This document shows, piece by piece, positions 57,901-61,700 of a DNA stretch of 64,000 nucleotides. Each line of letters begins with the position of its first letter. Within the stretch, counting starts at the first letter, position 1. The translations under genes and the position numbers were made by a program. Location: assembly GCF_033958435.1 (NCBI RefSeq), contig NC_134138.1, positions 189,321,298 through 189,385,297 of the forward strand, given 5' to 3'. The notes under the pieces are model-generated. The model saw nothing but the letters and a program-made list of their open reading frames with translations. It ran no database searches and was not told where the DNA came from. The DNA comes from Carettochelys insculpta (taxonomy: Eukaryota > Chordata > Testudines > Carettochelyidae).

Positions 57901-60369
57901 TCACTTTCTCCTCTCCATTCAAATTTTATGGATCACTATCGTGTTCCCACTTGGTCCTCTCTTTTCTAAGATGAAACATTCCAGTCCTGTAAATCTGTCC
58001 TCATGTGGAACTGTCTTATGTTCCTAATCATTTTTGTTGCCCTTCTCTACACGTTTTTCATTTTTTATGTATTTATATATGAGATGGGGCAAAAGAATGC
58101 TACACATTGTTCAAGATGTGGGTGTACCATAGATTTATATAGCAGCATTGTGATACTTTATTTTATTTTCTATACATATTCTAGTGGTTCCTAACAGTCT
58201 ATTAGATTTTTGACTGCTCAGTGCACACTGGGGGATGGTTTCAGAGAGCTATCCGCAACAAGTCCAACATCTCCTTCTCGAGTGGTAACTGCAAATTTAG
58301 GCACAATGTCTGTATAGTTGTGATTATTTTTCCAAGGTGTATTAGTATGCACTTATCAGTGCTAAATTTCATCTCCCATTTTGTTGCTCAGTCACCCTCT
58401 TCAGTGAGATCCCTTTGTAGCTCTTTTCAGTCAGTTGTATAAAAATCCTGAAATGTAAAGATACTGCAGTAATCCTGATTTAACAAAGACACTACCAGCC
58501 TTCGACTGGAAGCATTAAAGTCATTTACTTTTCAAGAGATGGTGATCTGTATATGCTAGTAAAAATCTCACCATACAAACATCATTACGCTTTTCCAAGT
58601 CAGAAGGACAGTACACTTTGCAGAATAGTCACCTATTAAGTAGACATTAGATCACTGAAAAACTGATGACTATGCAAGCCCAAAAATACATAGGACCCAA
58701 AGGAATACAGTAAGGCAGAGAGGGGGAACTTGTGGATCATGGGCCAAATCCAGCCCCTGACTTTGATCCAGCCGACGGTGAAGCTTGGGGCTTCCCAATG
58801 CAGCAGGGTGAGCCAGCACTCACCCTATGACTTTGTGGTAAGTCTGCAGGCATCAGCACCTTCCCCCTCTCCCTGCATGGTTAGACAGCGAGTGCTGCCT
58901 TGCACTGCTACTGGGGAGGTAAGGCCCAAGCTTATTGGGAGGCAAGTCAGTGAGTTTTGTTTTTGTTTTTTTTTTTTTAGTTTGTTTTGCTTGTTGGGAG
59001 CCAGGTCAGTCAGCTTTTAGCTTGTTGGACACCAGGTCAGGTCGCAGCAATTACTTGGGTGTGAACAAACACAGAAAAGAAACTTCCAGGACTTCTCACG
59101 CCGACAGTTGATTTCTGTAATAATTTAAAATTGTTGCAGTTTATTTTGGCTCCCAGTCACAACCATGTGGAACACTGTCACCGTGTTCAATGAAGTTGGA
59201 GTGGGCTGTTTATTTAGTGTGTTGATACTGGCATATTTCACAAGCTATTTTAAATCTGAGTGGTCATATATGTTAGTTCATGTAAATTATTGTCCTCTCT
59301 GCTCATTGTTTTCTGTGTCAGAGTGAAACAAATTAAAGGGCATTCTGACAAGTGAAATGGGTTGGCCCAGAAGGGATTTTAACACTTGATCTTTTGCATA
59401 AGTGTCATGACAGAGGAGGGCATGCAATTCTGGTCCTGGAAAATGTGTCCAGGCTTCTGAGCATCAGCATTTCTTTTGGGCAACAGCTCTACCAGCTATA
59501 GCACACTGAGGGTTTCAGTATTTTGCTCAGAGAAAATTCTGAAGCAGGTGTGAGCCACTTTATAGAGCTACAAATGCATAGTAAAAAATACAAATAGAAT
59601 CAAAGCCTGGAGAAGTCCTGACGGGGACATGTTATCTTGGGGGCCTTACTCTAATAATAAAGTTCCATTAGCTGTTGGTTTCACGTGAGAAGTACTGTAA
59701 AGAACCCTCTTTTATTTTCAGGGTACTCCATATTAAAACCCAATAGGCAAAGAGTGCTTTCAATCAGGATATATTTGTAAGCATAGGAAACACAAGCAAA
59801 TGCTGGGATTCAATCTCTGATGGCTTCAATCTCTAGATCTCCTTCAAATTGATTTATCTGTTAAAATATGAATGTGTGATGTCCTCAGAATGGATGTTTA
59901 AGAATAGGTCTATCTTGTTTATGTTCAGTGTATTTGTTTGTATTTAATAGTGCTGTAAATTGTGTAAGAAAAATGAAAGCTGTCCTATTCAGAATAGAAT
60001 GAGAGAGAGTGCAGAACAGAGTGGATGCTATTGCTGCAAGAGGAGGTTGGCCAGTAGTTGGACTGCGAGGTTGTAGATGTCTAAAAGAAGCTTGTAAAGA
60101 ATACGGTTTGAGTGCCCAGAATAAACCAAGTTCTTCTTTAAACATCTGAATCTATCAATTAAGGGCGTAACATGAGCTTCAATTAAAAAAATAAAAAGGG
60201 AGGAGGGCCCTGCCAGTGCCCAGAGCTATTACAAATATTAAGCAACTCTTGCTGTATTCTAATCTGCTCTCAACTTTGTTTCTCCAGGGTGACAAAGAAG
60301 CAGAACTAGGGCTTCCTTTCTCCCCACTGTGTGACCGCAAGTCTACTATGGTTCCTCAGTCTCAGATAG
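3848..60369 (+). CDS. PDE1C: Calmodulin-dependent cyclic nucleotide phosphodiesterase 1C (partial, 10 exons)
   Basis: This gene encodes a Ca2+/calmodulin-activated phosphodiesterase that hydrolyses cAMP and cGMP to 5'-AMP and 5'-GMP, a cytosolic enzyme linking calcium to cyclic-nucleotide signalling. Ten exons total 1157 nt (about 385 codons) and stay in frame when joined. In order, they give the PDE1 regulatory segment ([18 protein letters not shown] and the [10 protein letters not shown] block), then the catalytic domain. The metal-binding motifs are [20 protein letters not shown] and [10 protein letters not shown]. The last exon contains the purine-contacting glutamine of QSQIG. Isoform-specific residues ([41 protein letters not shown]) favour PDE1C over PDE1A or PDE1B. 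The N-terminal exons and the C-terminal exons (FIDFIVEPTF onward) are outside the window. All introns are GT-AG. No promoter is visible. The paralogue call rests on remembered family sequences, not an alignment. Confidence 0.95.
3962..4583 (+). other. PDE1C intron
   Basis: This is a 622-bp GT-AG intron of plain AT-rich sequence. No mobile element or RNA gene was recognised in it. Confidence 0.85.
4584..4766 (+). CDS. PDE1C: PDE1C exon, autoinhibitory region
   Basis: The 183-nt exon follows CTCCAG and is followed by GTAAAG. It encodes the highly conserved [19 protein letters not shown] stretch through [10 protein letters not shown]. This region covers the autoinhibitory and second calmodulin-responsive part described for the PDE1 family. 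[15 protein letters not shown] resembles PDE1C more closely than the other isoforms. Phase matches the exons on both sides. Confidence 0.96.
5229..6855 (+). repeat. Diverged ~240-bp tandem-like repeat, three units
   Basis: Three segments share the same wording: about 5229-5470, about 6470-6655 and about 6679-6855. Shared blocks include CTTCTTTTCTGC.CTTCAC, GCATGTCCTGCCCT and GGCTTCCTCCCTGCACAGGA. One unit lies before the putative transposon end at 5479 and two lie after the MITE. No coding potential is believed; the long open frames here follow the repeats. Confidence 0.6.
5770..6397 (+). mobile_element. Harbinger MITE (628 bp) with CAG target-site duplication
   Basis: The ends are inverted repeats (GGCTACGTCTACACGTGCA at the left, AGCTGCGTCTACACGTGCA on the opposite strand at the right), flanked by CAG at 5767-5769 and 6398-6400. 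The first ~300 bp match the left end of the full element at 19511, and the last ~280 bp match its right end, including the GCTGGAGAGAGAG and CCCCCAGCTGATGG blocks and a CG-rich inverted region. Positions 6087-6131 retain the transposase start, with ATG changed to ATA, followed by codons for [13 protein letters not shown] and a stop. It is therefore an internally deleted derivative of a close relative of that element. Confidence 0.9.
7195..7945 (+). repeat. Diverged tandem repeats (CTGTTGACATGGCA core)
   Basis: A core similar to CTGTTGACATGGCACAGTCA followed by GCTGGGTGCT recurs at about 7201, 7345, 7432, 7525, 7719 and 7907, spaced about 85-195 bp. The copies are clearly diverged. They lie inside the putative old transposon and have no recognised coding function. 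Confidence 0.6.
9540..9665. repeat. Old palindromic repeat
   Basis: A segment with CATTTAAGCATGTG on one side and CAAGTGCTTTGCTGAATC on the other has an imperfect fold-back around GAGTCAATGGGACTC. It resembles an ancient palindromic repeat seen across sauropsids. The family name is not certain. Confidence 0.45.
9800..10230 (+). repeat. GC-rich interspersed repeat, family unknown
   Basis: A GC-rich block in AT-rich intron carries a phrase typical of a dispersed repeat (GGGCTCAGCAATCTTTCTGA) and repeated GGGCTCTGG and GGGGCCCC words. A 160-codon open frame crosses it, but its composition follows the repeat and shows no domain. Confidence 0.4.
10603..10795 (+). mobile_element. Hairpin retroposon copy 1
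   Basis: A head (AGGTAGCTGTGTTACTC) is followed by two long arms that are imperfect inverted repeats of each other: CAGTCATGTAGCATTTTAAAG and GATGAGCTTTCCTGGGATC pair with the right-hand arm. It is flanked by an exact 9-bp duplication TATCCAGGA (10594-10602 and 10796-10804). The family matches the copies at 10889, 17048 and 17345. Confidence 0.75.
10889..11111 (-). mobile_element. Hairpin retroposon copy 2, near-perfect palindrome
   Basis: About 86-bp arms (10889-10974 and roughly 10990-11075) are inverted copies differing at about two positions, with a short loop CCTGCAGACCTGCATC between them. The head TATCAGAGGGGTAGCCGTG lies at the right end on the minus strand. An exact 13-bp duplication, CTTGAGTTACACG, flanks it at 10876-10888 and 11112-11124. 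The copy is 223 bp and looks young. Confidence 0.88.
11125..11540 (+). repeat. GC-rich repeat with hairpin units
   Basis: The palindromic phrase GGAAACTGACC ... GGTCAGTTTCC occurs twice, at about 11287-11323 and 11400-11436, in a GC-rich block with repeated CTGGCTCC words. The hairpin retroposon at 10889 inserted into its left edge, as shown by its duplication. Open frames on both strands follow the repeat. Confidence 0.5.
11714..11780 (+). CDS. PDE1C: PDE1C exon ([17 protein letters not shown])
   Basis: The 67-nt exon follows TGGTAG and is followed by GTAATG. Its first base completes the arginine codon left by the previous exon, and it then encodes 22 residues ending in VIGVLK. It leads into the catalytic domain. 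A 6.9-kb repeat-filled intron separates it from the preceding exon. Confidence 0.95.
13360..14180 (-). mobile_element. CR1 LINE fragment (old)
   Basis: On the minus strand this reads as the 3' part of a CR1 retrotransposon. The + strand shows the familiar series CCATCTAGCGCAGTATCC, TCATGTGTTTCCAGCCTC, CCACAGGTTGACTGTGCA, CTCTATCATATCCCCTCT, GATTTATATAGCAG and TTTGCATTTATTAGTA. The reading frame is broken. A relative lies at 57534-58440. Confidence 0.85.
14455..14690 (+). repeat. Unclassified repeat, relative of 1640-1860
   Basis: Shared blocks in the same order as 1640-1860 include ATTAATTTAGATGGA, CCAAAGAG, CCAATATTAAAT, the AGACCTC and GCCTGCTTAAT pair, and CATTAAAA. They are diverged but collinear over about 220 bp. 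No family was recognised. Confidence 0.6.
15026..15059 (+). repeat. (TC)n microsatellite
   Basis: A CT/TC dinucleotide run is interrupted once by GT, within the intron. Confidence 0.95.
16145..16261 (+). CDS. PDE1C: PDE1C exon, start of catalytic domain
   Basis: The 117-nt exon (39 codons, phase 0 on both sides) follows TTGCAG and is followed by GTTAGT. It encodes [20 protein letters not shown] to RYDLISRFK, the first helices of the PDEase I fold. Confidence 0.96.
17048..17245 (+). mobile_element. Hairpin retroposon copy 3
   Basis: It starts with the head CTCAGAGGGGTAGCCATG and continues into two arms (around 17105-17160 and 17160-17235) that pair through CATGAAGTGGGTCTTACCC. The 7-bp duplication ACAGTCT flanks it at 17041-17047 and 17246-17252. 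Confidence 0.75.
17345..17463 (+). mobile_element. Hairpin retroposon copy 4, short form
   Basis: The head TCAGAGAGGTAACCGTGC is followed by short-loop inverted arms (GCCATGTAGCACTTTAAAG and its complement, loop near 17420). It is flanked by a 10-bp duplication with one mismatch, TCACGATACA at 17335-17344 and TCATGATACA at 17464-17473. The arms lack the inner part present in the other copies. Confidence 0.7.
17618..18054. mobile_element. Harbinger-like MITE (437 bp) with AGA duplication
   Basis: The left end AGTTGTGTCTACACTAGC and the right end on the opposite strand (GGCTACATCTATACTACAG) are inverted repeats. AGA flanks it at 15 bases' match quality on neither side but exactly at 17615-17617 and 18055-18057. 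The interior is rich in CTTTCGAAAG words and in GAGCATCTACAC, like the left end of the degenerate Harbinger at 38520, so the two are probably related. No coding sequence. Confidence 0.75.
18635..18885 (+). mobile_element. DNA transposon end fragment
   Basis: It starts with GGGCAGGTCTACACTAGACC, a terminal sequence of the GTCTACAC type, followed by about 240 bp with TTAATCTTA and GATCAACCTTGATG words. No matching right end was found, so it is probably truncated. Confidence 0.5.
19871..21445 (+). CDS. Harbinger DDE transposase (HARBI1-like)
   Basis: This nuclease is expected to cut and insert the transposon with the help of the Myb-like partner. The ATG at 19871 opens a polyglutamine tract coded by CAG repeats (eight, then CCG, then four). 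[16 protein letters not shown] block and a helix-turn-helix-like segment ([16 protein letters not shown]) follow. The catalytic core shows [18 protein letters not shown] and [11 protein letters not shown], giving the D, D and E residues at about 208, 258 and 332 of the spliced protein. A GT-AG intron is likely at 20378-20686, giving 421 residues. Left unspliced, it reads through as 524 residues. Known HARBI1 proteins are about 350 residues. Two AATAAA signals follow the stop. No frame damage was seen. Confidence 0.9.
   Translation: MDPQQQQQQQQPQQQQLEVQPALLAGAGLALALVMLGAAEHLPAPGEEMPPGQQGLAPTPAAPRPTPRLTRRRLWSHPTSTDWWERLVLGEWDDEHWVRNFRMTRQTFLELCQWLSPALWHRDTAMRRALSVEKRVGIAVWKLATPDSYRSVGQQFGVGKATVGAVFMEVREPTGGGQGRAGGPGQSRAGQGGQGRAGGPGGPGQSRAEQGSQGRAGQARGARAEQGRPGGPRQSRGARAEQGRPGGPGGPGQGHAHPAHPSLGLSHVLSLQVMRAINSMLLHRLVRLGDPDATIAAFATLGFPNCFGALDGTHIPIRAPDHSGGRYVNRKGYHSVVLQALVDSRGRFQDIYVGWPGSTHDARVFRNSGLCRRLEAGTYIPQREIPLGDTTMPFCMIADAAYPLRPWLMRPYTGHLSASQERFNARLNRARQVVERSFGRLKGRWRCLLTRLDASPNNIPQIVGACCALHNLVESKGETFLQGWAAEAGRAHLQPPAAPSRQVDPEGTRVREALRAHFDNQAAG
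20389..20636 (+). repeat. Minisatellite inside the transposase intron
   Basis: GGCCAGGGCAGAGCAGGG-type units with variable GGCAGGCCA and GGGGGGCCA spacers fill nearly the whole predicted intron. It is 309 bp, a multiple of three, and free of stops in the transposase frame. Long open frames on both strands here are by-products of the repeat. Confidence 0.85.
21692..21715 (+). promoter_or_regulatory. Two AATAAA polyadenylation signals
   Basis: AATAAA occurs at 21692-21697 and 21710-21715, about 250 bp after the transposase stop codon. They would serve the + strand transcript. Confidence 0.55.
21881..23997 (-). CDS. Harbinger Myb/SANT-like DNA-binding protein (two exons)
   Basis: Harbinger elements need a Myb-like partner that carries the transposase to the nucleus and to DNA. 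The likely start is the ATG at 23997 in a good context (GCAGCC before, G after). The same frame also opens upstream at 24060. Residues around 32-105 form the DNA-binding region: [57 protein letters not shown] and [12 protein letters not shown]. An acidic Glu/Ser stretch follows. A donor (GTAGGT) is likely at 23333. The second part, in frame down to the stop at 21881, has a repeated QLEVSER unit, a coiled coil and [20 protein letters not shown]. No clear AG acceptor was found where the related element has CACAG, so splicing is uncertain. Confidence 0.75.
24756..24896 (+). CDS. PDE1C: PDE1C exon with first metal-binding histidine motif
   Basis: The 141-nt exon (47 codons) follows TTTTAG and is followed by GTAAGT. 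It encodes [16 protein letters not shown] and then the motif [11 protein letters not shown], which contains the catalytic and first metal-ligand histidines of class I phosphodiesterases, and ends in LLFKTGVA. The exon starts only about 330 bp downstream of a complete Harbinger transposon but is itself intact. Confidence 0.96.
25113..25290 (+). mobile_element. MIR-type SINE
   Basis: The core wording GTGTGACATTGGGCAAGTCA, then TCTCAGTTTTCCTTC and AAAATGGGAATAAT is the classic MIR core and 3' part. It is diverged and old. Confidence 0.85.
25578..26075 (+). repeat. Interspersed repeat (GGGGTTGGCAAC ... GAGCCACAGGTTG)
   Basis: The block starts with CAGGGGTTGGCAACTAAAAT and ends with GAGCCACAGGTTGCAGACCT. 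The two ends are partly complementary (GGTTGGCAAC against GTTGCAGACC), which suggests a non-autonomous DNA transposon. A (TTTC)n run lies inside at 25986-26009. Confidence 0.5.
26300..26585 (+). repeat. Two CR1/L2-type 3' tail remnants
   Basis: Two phrases typical of LINE 3' tails occur, GAGATCAGACTAGGTGATTA (26340) and GGTCAGACTAAGCAATCATG (26539), each followed by a CTTTCTGAT- or CTTCTCTGG-type ending. Confidence 0.6.
26583..26965. mobile_element. Harbinger-like MITE, right end truncated
   Basis: It begins GGCTACATCTAAACTAGTGA and continues with AGCATCTGCACACAAAATG and GAAAGAGATCTTCC, collinear with the MITE at 17618-18054. The expected right inverted repeat is missing; Gypsy-type sequence follows immediately. 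Confidence 0.6.
26947..28197 (-). pseudogene. Gypsy-type LTR retrotransposon remnant (gag and reverse transcriptase)
   Basis: On the minus strand, fragments of capsid-like sequence (about 28190-28070) are followed by a protease/RT linker and reverse transcriptase. The RT pieces include [18 protein letters not shown], a [12 protein letters not shown] block, [12 protein letters not shown] and a YCDD-type active site. Stops occur at about 27650 and 27520 and a frame change at about 27247, so no functional product is possible. A MITE fragment interrupts it near 27977-28066. No LTRs were found. The YCDD box marks the reverse transcriptase, and the wording is of the Ty3/Gypsy group. Confidence 0.8.
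27977..28066. mobile_element. MITE fragment inside the Gypsy remnant
   Basis: GGGTCTACACGAGCCCCTTC and then GATGAGGCGCTGCCATGAAT match one end of the fold-back MITEs at 49871 and 50953. Only one end is present. Confidence 0.55.
28206..28605 (-). mobile_element. CR1 LINE 3' fragment
   Basis: On the + strand it reads TCATAGAACACTAGAACTGG, then GATGGAGAGTCCACAACCTC, TTTTTCCTAATGTTCAACCT and CATCATGTCCCCTCTAAGT. These are reverse-complement CR1 3' sequences. A short relic of the reading frame is open on the minus strand but 5' truncated. Confidence 0.88.
28606..28946. mobile_element. Two adjacent MITE remnants
   Basis: 28606-28795 ends in GGAATGCAAGTGTAGACATA and carries TTTCGAAAGAGG. 28796-28946 ends in TGTGTAGACATACCCT and consists of TATTTCAAAATAGC-type inverted repeats. 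Both end types belong to the GTCTACAC-terminated transposons frequent here. Confidence 0.6.
30180..30570 (+). repeat. Interspersed repeat, two parts
   Basis: 30180-30410 has repeated GCTGGAACAGCTG words. 30450-30570 reads CATGAATTTTTGATTATTG and CATGACCAGTCTGTGATTTT, a repeat type seen scattered in turtle-like genomes. The family is unknown. Confidence 0.4.
31240..32545 (+). mobile_element. CR1 LINE fragment (old, + strand)
   Basis: Diverged CR1 reverse-transcriptase and 3' sequence is recognisable: AGGGTTCCTACAGGGGTGTG, TTTGTAGATGACAGCAGGTT, GGACAGGCTAGATAGACACC. Frames are broken throughout. Confidence 0.75.
32565..32845. mobile_element. GTTGACAGA-type DNA transposon fragment
   Basis: CTCTGTTGACAGAAGAGCATC and TCTGCCGACAAAACTGCTGT match the internal wording of the transposon end at 42451-42560 (CTGTCGACAGAA, CTGTCGACAAAACT). 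Ends are decayed. Confidence 0.5.
33113..33240 (-). mobile_element. CR1 LINE 3' tail
   Basis: CATGCTGGGTAGATCAATAG and CCATCTAGTCTAGTTTCCTG are reverse-complement CR1 tail sequences. Confidence 0.65.
33320..33765 (+). repeat. GC-rich interspersed repeat
   Basis: A GC-rich block with purine-rich + strand (GGAAGGGGAGGGACATGGG), ending at a T-run (33782-33798). Its open frames show no domain. Confidence 0.4.
36048..37070 (+). pseudogene. CR1 LINE, 5'-truncated, reverse transcriptase fragment
   Basis: The frame encodes the second half of a CR1 reverse transcriptase: [28 protein letters not shown] and RMKFNKDK, then [19 protein letters not shown] and the CR1 3' region. The active site reads FADY rather than FADD, and frame changes occur at about 36340 and 36460, so it is dead. 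The final 300 bp are the usual CR1 3' segment. Confidence 0.88.
37127..38513 (-). mobile_element. CR1 LINE fragment, split by a younger CR1
   Basis: The two parts 37127-37248 and 38441-38513 are consecutive pieces of one minus-strand CR1 (GCCCAGTATCCTGTCTTCC, then CATTGCCAGCTTCTGGCAAA). The + strand CR1 at 37249-38440 lies between them. Confidence 0.8.
37249..38440 (+). pseudogene. CR1 LINE, younger copy inserted in an older CR1
   Basis: It is 5' truncated within the reverse transcriptase. It encodes [17 protein letters not shown], then (after a frame change near 37450) [20 protein letters not shown] and a FADA active site in place of FADD. A 198-codon frame at 37753-38349 carries the C-terminal CR1 region ([29 protein letters not shown]). 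It ends with the CR1 tail CTATGATACTATGATTCTG. No functional protein. Confidence 0.9.
39023..40443 (+). pseudogene. Harbinger B Myb/SANT-like gene (broken)
   Basis: Exon 1 encodes [18 protein letters not shown] and [17 protein letters not shown], homologous to the Myb-like protein of the other element. A deletion of about 10 bp with a frame change occurs near 39157 (the ARTP residues are missing), and a TAG stops the frame at 39204-39206. A TGA also lies just upstream, in frame, at 39011-39013. The donor at 39509 (GTACGT) and acceptor CACAG ending at 39925 remain, and exon 2 (39926-40443) encodes a coiled coil with [11 protein letters not shown] and [12 protein letters not shown]. Confidence 0.85.
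40735..42075 (-). pseudogene. Harbinger B transposase (broken by a stop codon)
   Basis: Exon 2 (41493 down to 40735) is fully open and keeps the three catalytic acids in [17 protein letters not shown] and [11 protein letters not shown]. Exon 1 (about 42000 down to 41659) keeps [16 protein letters not shown] and [20 protein letters not shown], but has an in-frame TAG at 41838-41836, where the other element has a leucine codon (FLELCQW against FE-stop-ICHW). The intron 41494-41658 is GT-AG. A 5' start was not identified. Confidence 0.88.
42743..44035 (+). pseudogene. RTE-like non-LTR reverse transcriptase remnant
   Basis: It encodes [26 protein letters not shown], then the C-terminal thumb and tail region including [42 protein letters not shown] and [17 protein letters not shown]. 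The active site reads YLDN where F/YxDD is expected, and frame changes occur near 43280 and 43410. The 5' and 3' ends are undefined. The clade (RTE-like or a relative) is judged from wording alone. Confidence 0.75.
44110..44225 (-). mobile_element. MIR-type SINE fragment
   Basis: TTTATAGATGGGGAAACTGA followed by GACACAGAATGGTTAATTGA is a standard reverse-complement MIR phrase. Confidence 0.7.
44899..44999 (+). CDS. PDE1C: PDE1C exon with HD metal-binding motif
   Basis: The 101-nt exon follows TTTCAG and is followed by GTGAGG. It encodes [20 protein letters not shown] and the rest of the class I phosphodiesterase HD signature [10 protein letters not shown], then NFHIQT. Its last two bases join G of the next exon as an arginine codon. 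The exon lies 20 kb downstream of the previous one. Confidence 0.95.
45000..46235 (+). other. PDE1C intron
   Basis: This 1.2-kb GT-AG intron is AT-rich and shows no recognised repeat or gene. Confidence 0.85.
46236..46364 (+). CDS. PDE1C: PDE1C exon ([17 protein letters not shown])
   Basis: The 129-nt exon follows AACTAG and is followed by GTAAGA. It encodes [30 protein letters not shown] and NLSKDDW, ending with two bases of an arginine codon. [10 protein letters not shown] is a conserved catalytic-core block. The double glutamate in DDEEMN is a PDE1C-like feature. Confidence 0.96.
46649..46760. repeat. Short palindromic repeat
   Basis: GGCCTGACTTTCATTTACAC and its near-complement GTGTAAATGAGAGTCAGGCC form the two arms of an imperfect 112-bp hairpin, probably a small old MITE. 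Confidence 0.65.
48330..49500 (+). repeat. GC-rich interspersed repeats
   Basis: C-rich phrases (CCCCTGCCACATCCAATACC, CCCTCTACTGCACCCCAATG) typical of a scattered repeat run through 48970-49230. Neighbouring parts are likewise repeat-like. Open frames here have no domains. Confidence 0.4.
49871..50268. mobile_element. Fold-back MITE 1 (398 bp)
   Basis: Long inverted arms run from GGATGCATATACACTAGCCC at the left and GGGTGCGTCTACACTAGCCC on the opposite strand at the right, through AGAGGAGGCTAATGAGG and CTCATTAGCATAATTG type blocks, with a centre near 50065. There is no coding sequence. Confidence 0.8.
50640..50930. mobile_element. MITE remnant (TATTTTGAAATAA type)
   Basis: The stretch ends with CCAGTGTAAACATAATTTGG, a weak GTCTACAC-type terminus, and contains GTATTTTGAAATAATTT and its inverse. 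The left end is unclear. Confidence 0.4.
50953..51385. mobile_element. Fold-back MITE 2 (433 bp)
   Basis: Ends GGGTGTGGCCACACTAGCTC and GGCTGTGGCCACACTAGCCC (opposite strand) are inverted, and arms continue through GCTAATGAGGTGCTGCC, CAGCACCTCATTAGCATAA and GGAGCCTTTCGAAGCGACC to a centre near 51165. The matching open frames on both strands are a consequence of the palindrome. Confidence 0.82.
53850..54180 (+). repeat. Degenerate minisatellite
   Basis: The phrase GCACACAGAACCC recurs in variants near 53858, 53940, 54010 and 54160, within G-rich spacers such as GTGGGAGTGGGGAGA. Confidence 0.45.
54736..54837 (+). CDS. PDE1C: PDE1C exon ([19 protein letters not shown])
   Basis: The 102-nt exon follows CCAAAG and is followed by GTGAGT. 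It encodes [20 protein letters not shown] to NALQQPE and ends with two bases (GG) of a glycine codon completed by the next exon. [10 protein letters not shown] is the conserved catalytic-domain block containing a metal-site shell aspartate. Confidence 0.95.
54838..56387 (+). other. PDE1C intron, 1.5 kb
   Basis: It holds one fold-back element (55600-55804). The part 54840-55590 is of mixed composition with no recognised gene, and 55810-56387 is plain intron. Confidence 0.8.
55600..55804. mobile_element. Fold-back MITE (205 bp)
   Basis: The left arm TTAGGGTTACCACATTTGAA, then CTTTCAAAAAAGAGGGCACCC, mirrors the right arm (GGGTGTCCTCTTTTTTGAAAG ... GATAGCCCTAG). TAGAT flanks both sides approximately. 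The centre is an AT-rich palindrome near 55700. Confidence 0.75.
56388..56508 (+). CDS. PDE1C: PDE1C exon with catalytic aspartate (ADISHPAK)
   Basis: The 121-nt exon follows TTGCAG and is followed by GTAACC. It encodes [20 protein letters not shown], then [20 protein letters not shown]. The aspartate of TADISHP is the fourth protein ligand of the catalytic zinc in class I phosphodiesterases. It begins with A, which completes the glycine codon. Confidence 0.96.
57534..58440 (-). mobile_element. CR1 LINE fragment
   Basis: Reverse-complement CR1 wording is plain: GTCCATACTGGGTCAAACTA, CAGACTGTGCACTGCGTGAC, TTTCTAAGATGAAACATTCC, CAAGATGTGGGTGTACCATA and GATTTATATAGCAGC. Frames are broken. It is collinear with 13360-14180. 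Confidence 0.88.
58720..58930 (+). repeat. Interspersed repeat fragment
   Basis: GGGGGAACTTGTGGATCATG and CCAAATCCAGCCCCTGAC are wording of a dispersed repeat of unknown family. Confidence 0.4.
60288..60369 (+). CDS. PDE1C: PDE1C exon with substrate-binding glutamine
   Basis: The 82-nt exon follows TCTCCAG and is followed by GTATGT. It encodes [20 protein letters not shown], then MVPQSQI and one base of the next glycine. The glutamine before Ile-Gly is the invariant purine-contacting residue. The proline in VPQSQ differs from the VAQSQ remembered for mammals. The next exon was not found before 64000. Confidence 0.95.
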
Positions 60370-61187
60370 GTATGTCATTTCAATGTACTCCACTTAGGAC
60401 TGAAAGCAGGAGTGTAAGGGAAACAAATTTTCCCCCAACAGGAGCAAGATCACTCTGAGCTCTCATCACTTTGAAATCGAAAGAACAAAAGAAATTCCCA
60501 TAGTGTTGTTGCCCCTAAATGGATGATTCTTAGCTGAACCCCATCACGTAAAGTTGATTTACAAAAGTTCTATTAAAGGGGAAGTGAGTTAACACAAATG
60601 CTATTGCTGGACCAACCTCTATGCATGGCTGCATGGTGTCTGTCCCTTCATTTCTGAGCACCACAGAAGACACCTGCACTATGTCTGAGGATCTTGTTTT
60701 GCTCATTTAATTGATTTCCTTACCTTCTAATCCAGCAGTGTTCTGATTTCCCCATTCAACAAGCAACACCCCTAGGTACAGAGAGCTTCTTGCCCCTATC
60801 TCCCTACTTCAGTAGGGTAGGGGGGAGCCTGCACTGAACCAAAATGGTGCTTCCTTCTCCACTTGCACTCATGCAAGAGGAACTGTGAATGGTGTCTAGG
60901 GAGAATGTTCAACAGGCAGGCAGTGGAGACCCGAGGTTGTCAAGGGGCATGGAAACAGGGAAGGGCCAATAAATCTGTAACTATGGAGGGGCAAGGAAGA
61001 GGGAAGCATAATCTTAGAGGTGCGCTGGAATTTAGGGGCAAGAGAAGCTACCAGAAGTTGTGTAGATGGGCTCCTGGGGCTACATGAGGAAATTAAGGAG
61101 GTAAATGAACAAGGGGCAGGAGAAATGGAATGAGAGAGGGACTGGTGTGTGGAATTGGACTGCAGGAGTAACTGGGGAAACACTGAG

Positions 61188-61700
61188 TATGTTTACATTG
61201 TGTTGTGAGCCCTGGTTTGAACTCAGACTCTAGCCTAACCCCAGTTCCATCTACATGCAAATCATGCTAATGCTGGGCTTGGATCTAGAATCCCACAAGT
61301 CCACGGGGGTAGAGGATCCCAAGCCTAAGTCAAGCTGGACCCAGGAGTCAAGCCTGATGGATTTGCTGATGTAGATGCAACACCACTGGTATTCTGCTCT
61401 GGGAAGTTACCAAATGTACCGCACAATTCCATGGCCTGACCTTCTTTGATCTCTGGACAGCCAAGTTAAGAAAACAGTCCCGTTTTCCCTCATTGCACCA
61501 CAAAAAAGAGCTATAATGGCCACATCTGGGGAAGGTAAAAAGTCTGGTATATGGGTGGTTGGAGTGTGGCCTGCATAATGCAGTGGGAGTCAGAGTTCAA
61601 CATTTTCTAGCCTTGGGTTACAGGAGAGTGTAGACACTGAAGCCCTGGGCTGACAAACCCAGGTCTGCTAACTTGAGCTCCACCATAGACACACCCATTG
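61188..61700. mobile_element. Possible non-autonomous DNA transposon
   Basis: The left side GTATGTTTACATTGTGTTGTG and right side CACCATAGACACACCC are weak inverted termini. The interior has AGCCTAACCCCAGTTCC and CTGACAAACCCAGGTCTGC words in inverted arrangement. Confidence 0.4.

Larger units (their letters stand above)
56509..60287 (+). other. PDE1C intron, 3.8 kb
   Basis: It contains a CR1 (57534-58440) and a repeat fragment at about 58720-58930, with a T-run following. The stretches 56510-57530 and 59040-60287 show nothing recognisable. Confidence 0.8.

Noticed and set aside
3848..60369. Assignment to PDE1A or PDE1B
   Set aside because: Remembered PDE1A and PDE1B sequences differ at several blocks (for example the KMGMTKKKPEEKPKF and TQQARAKGRRAEEKP regions), while this gene follows PDE1C throughout.
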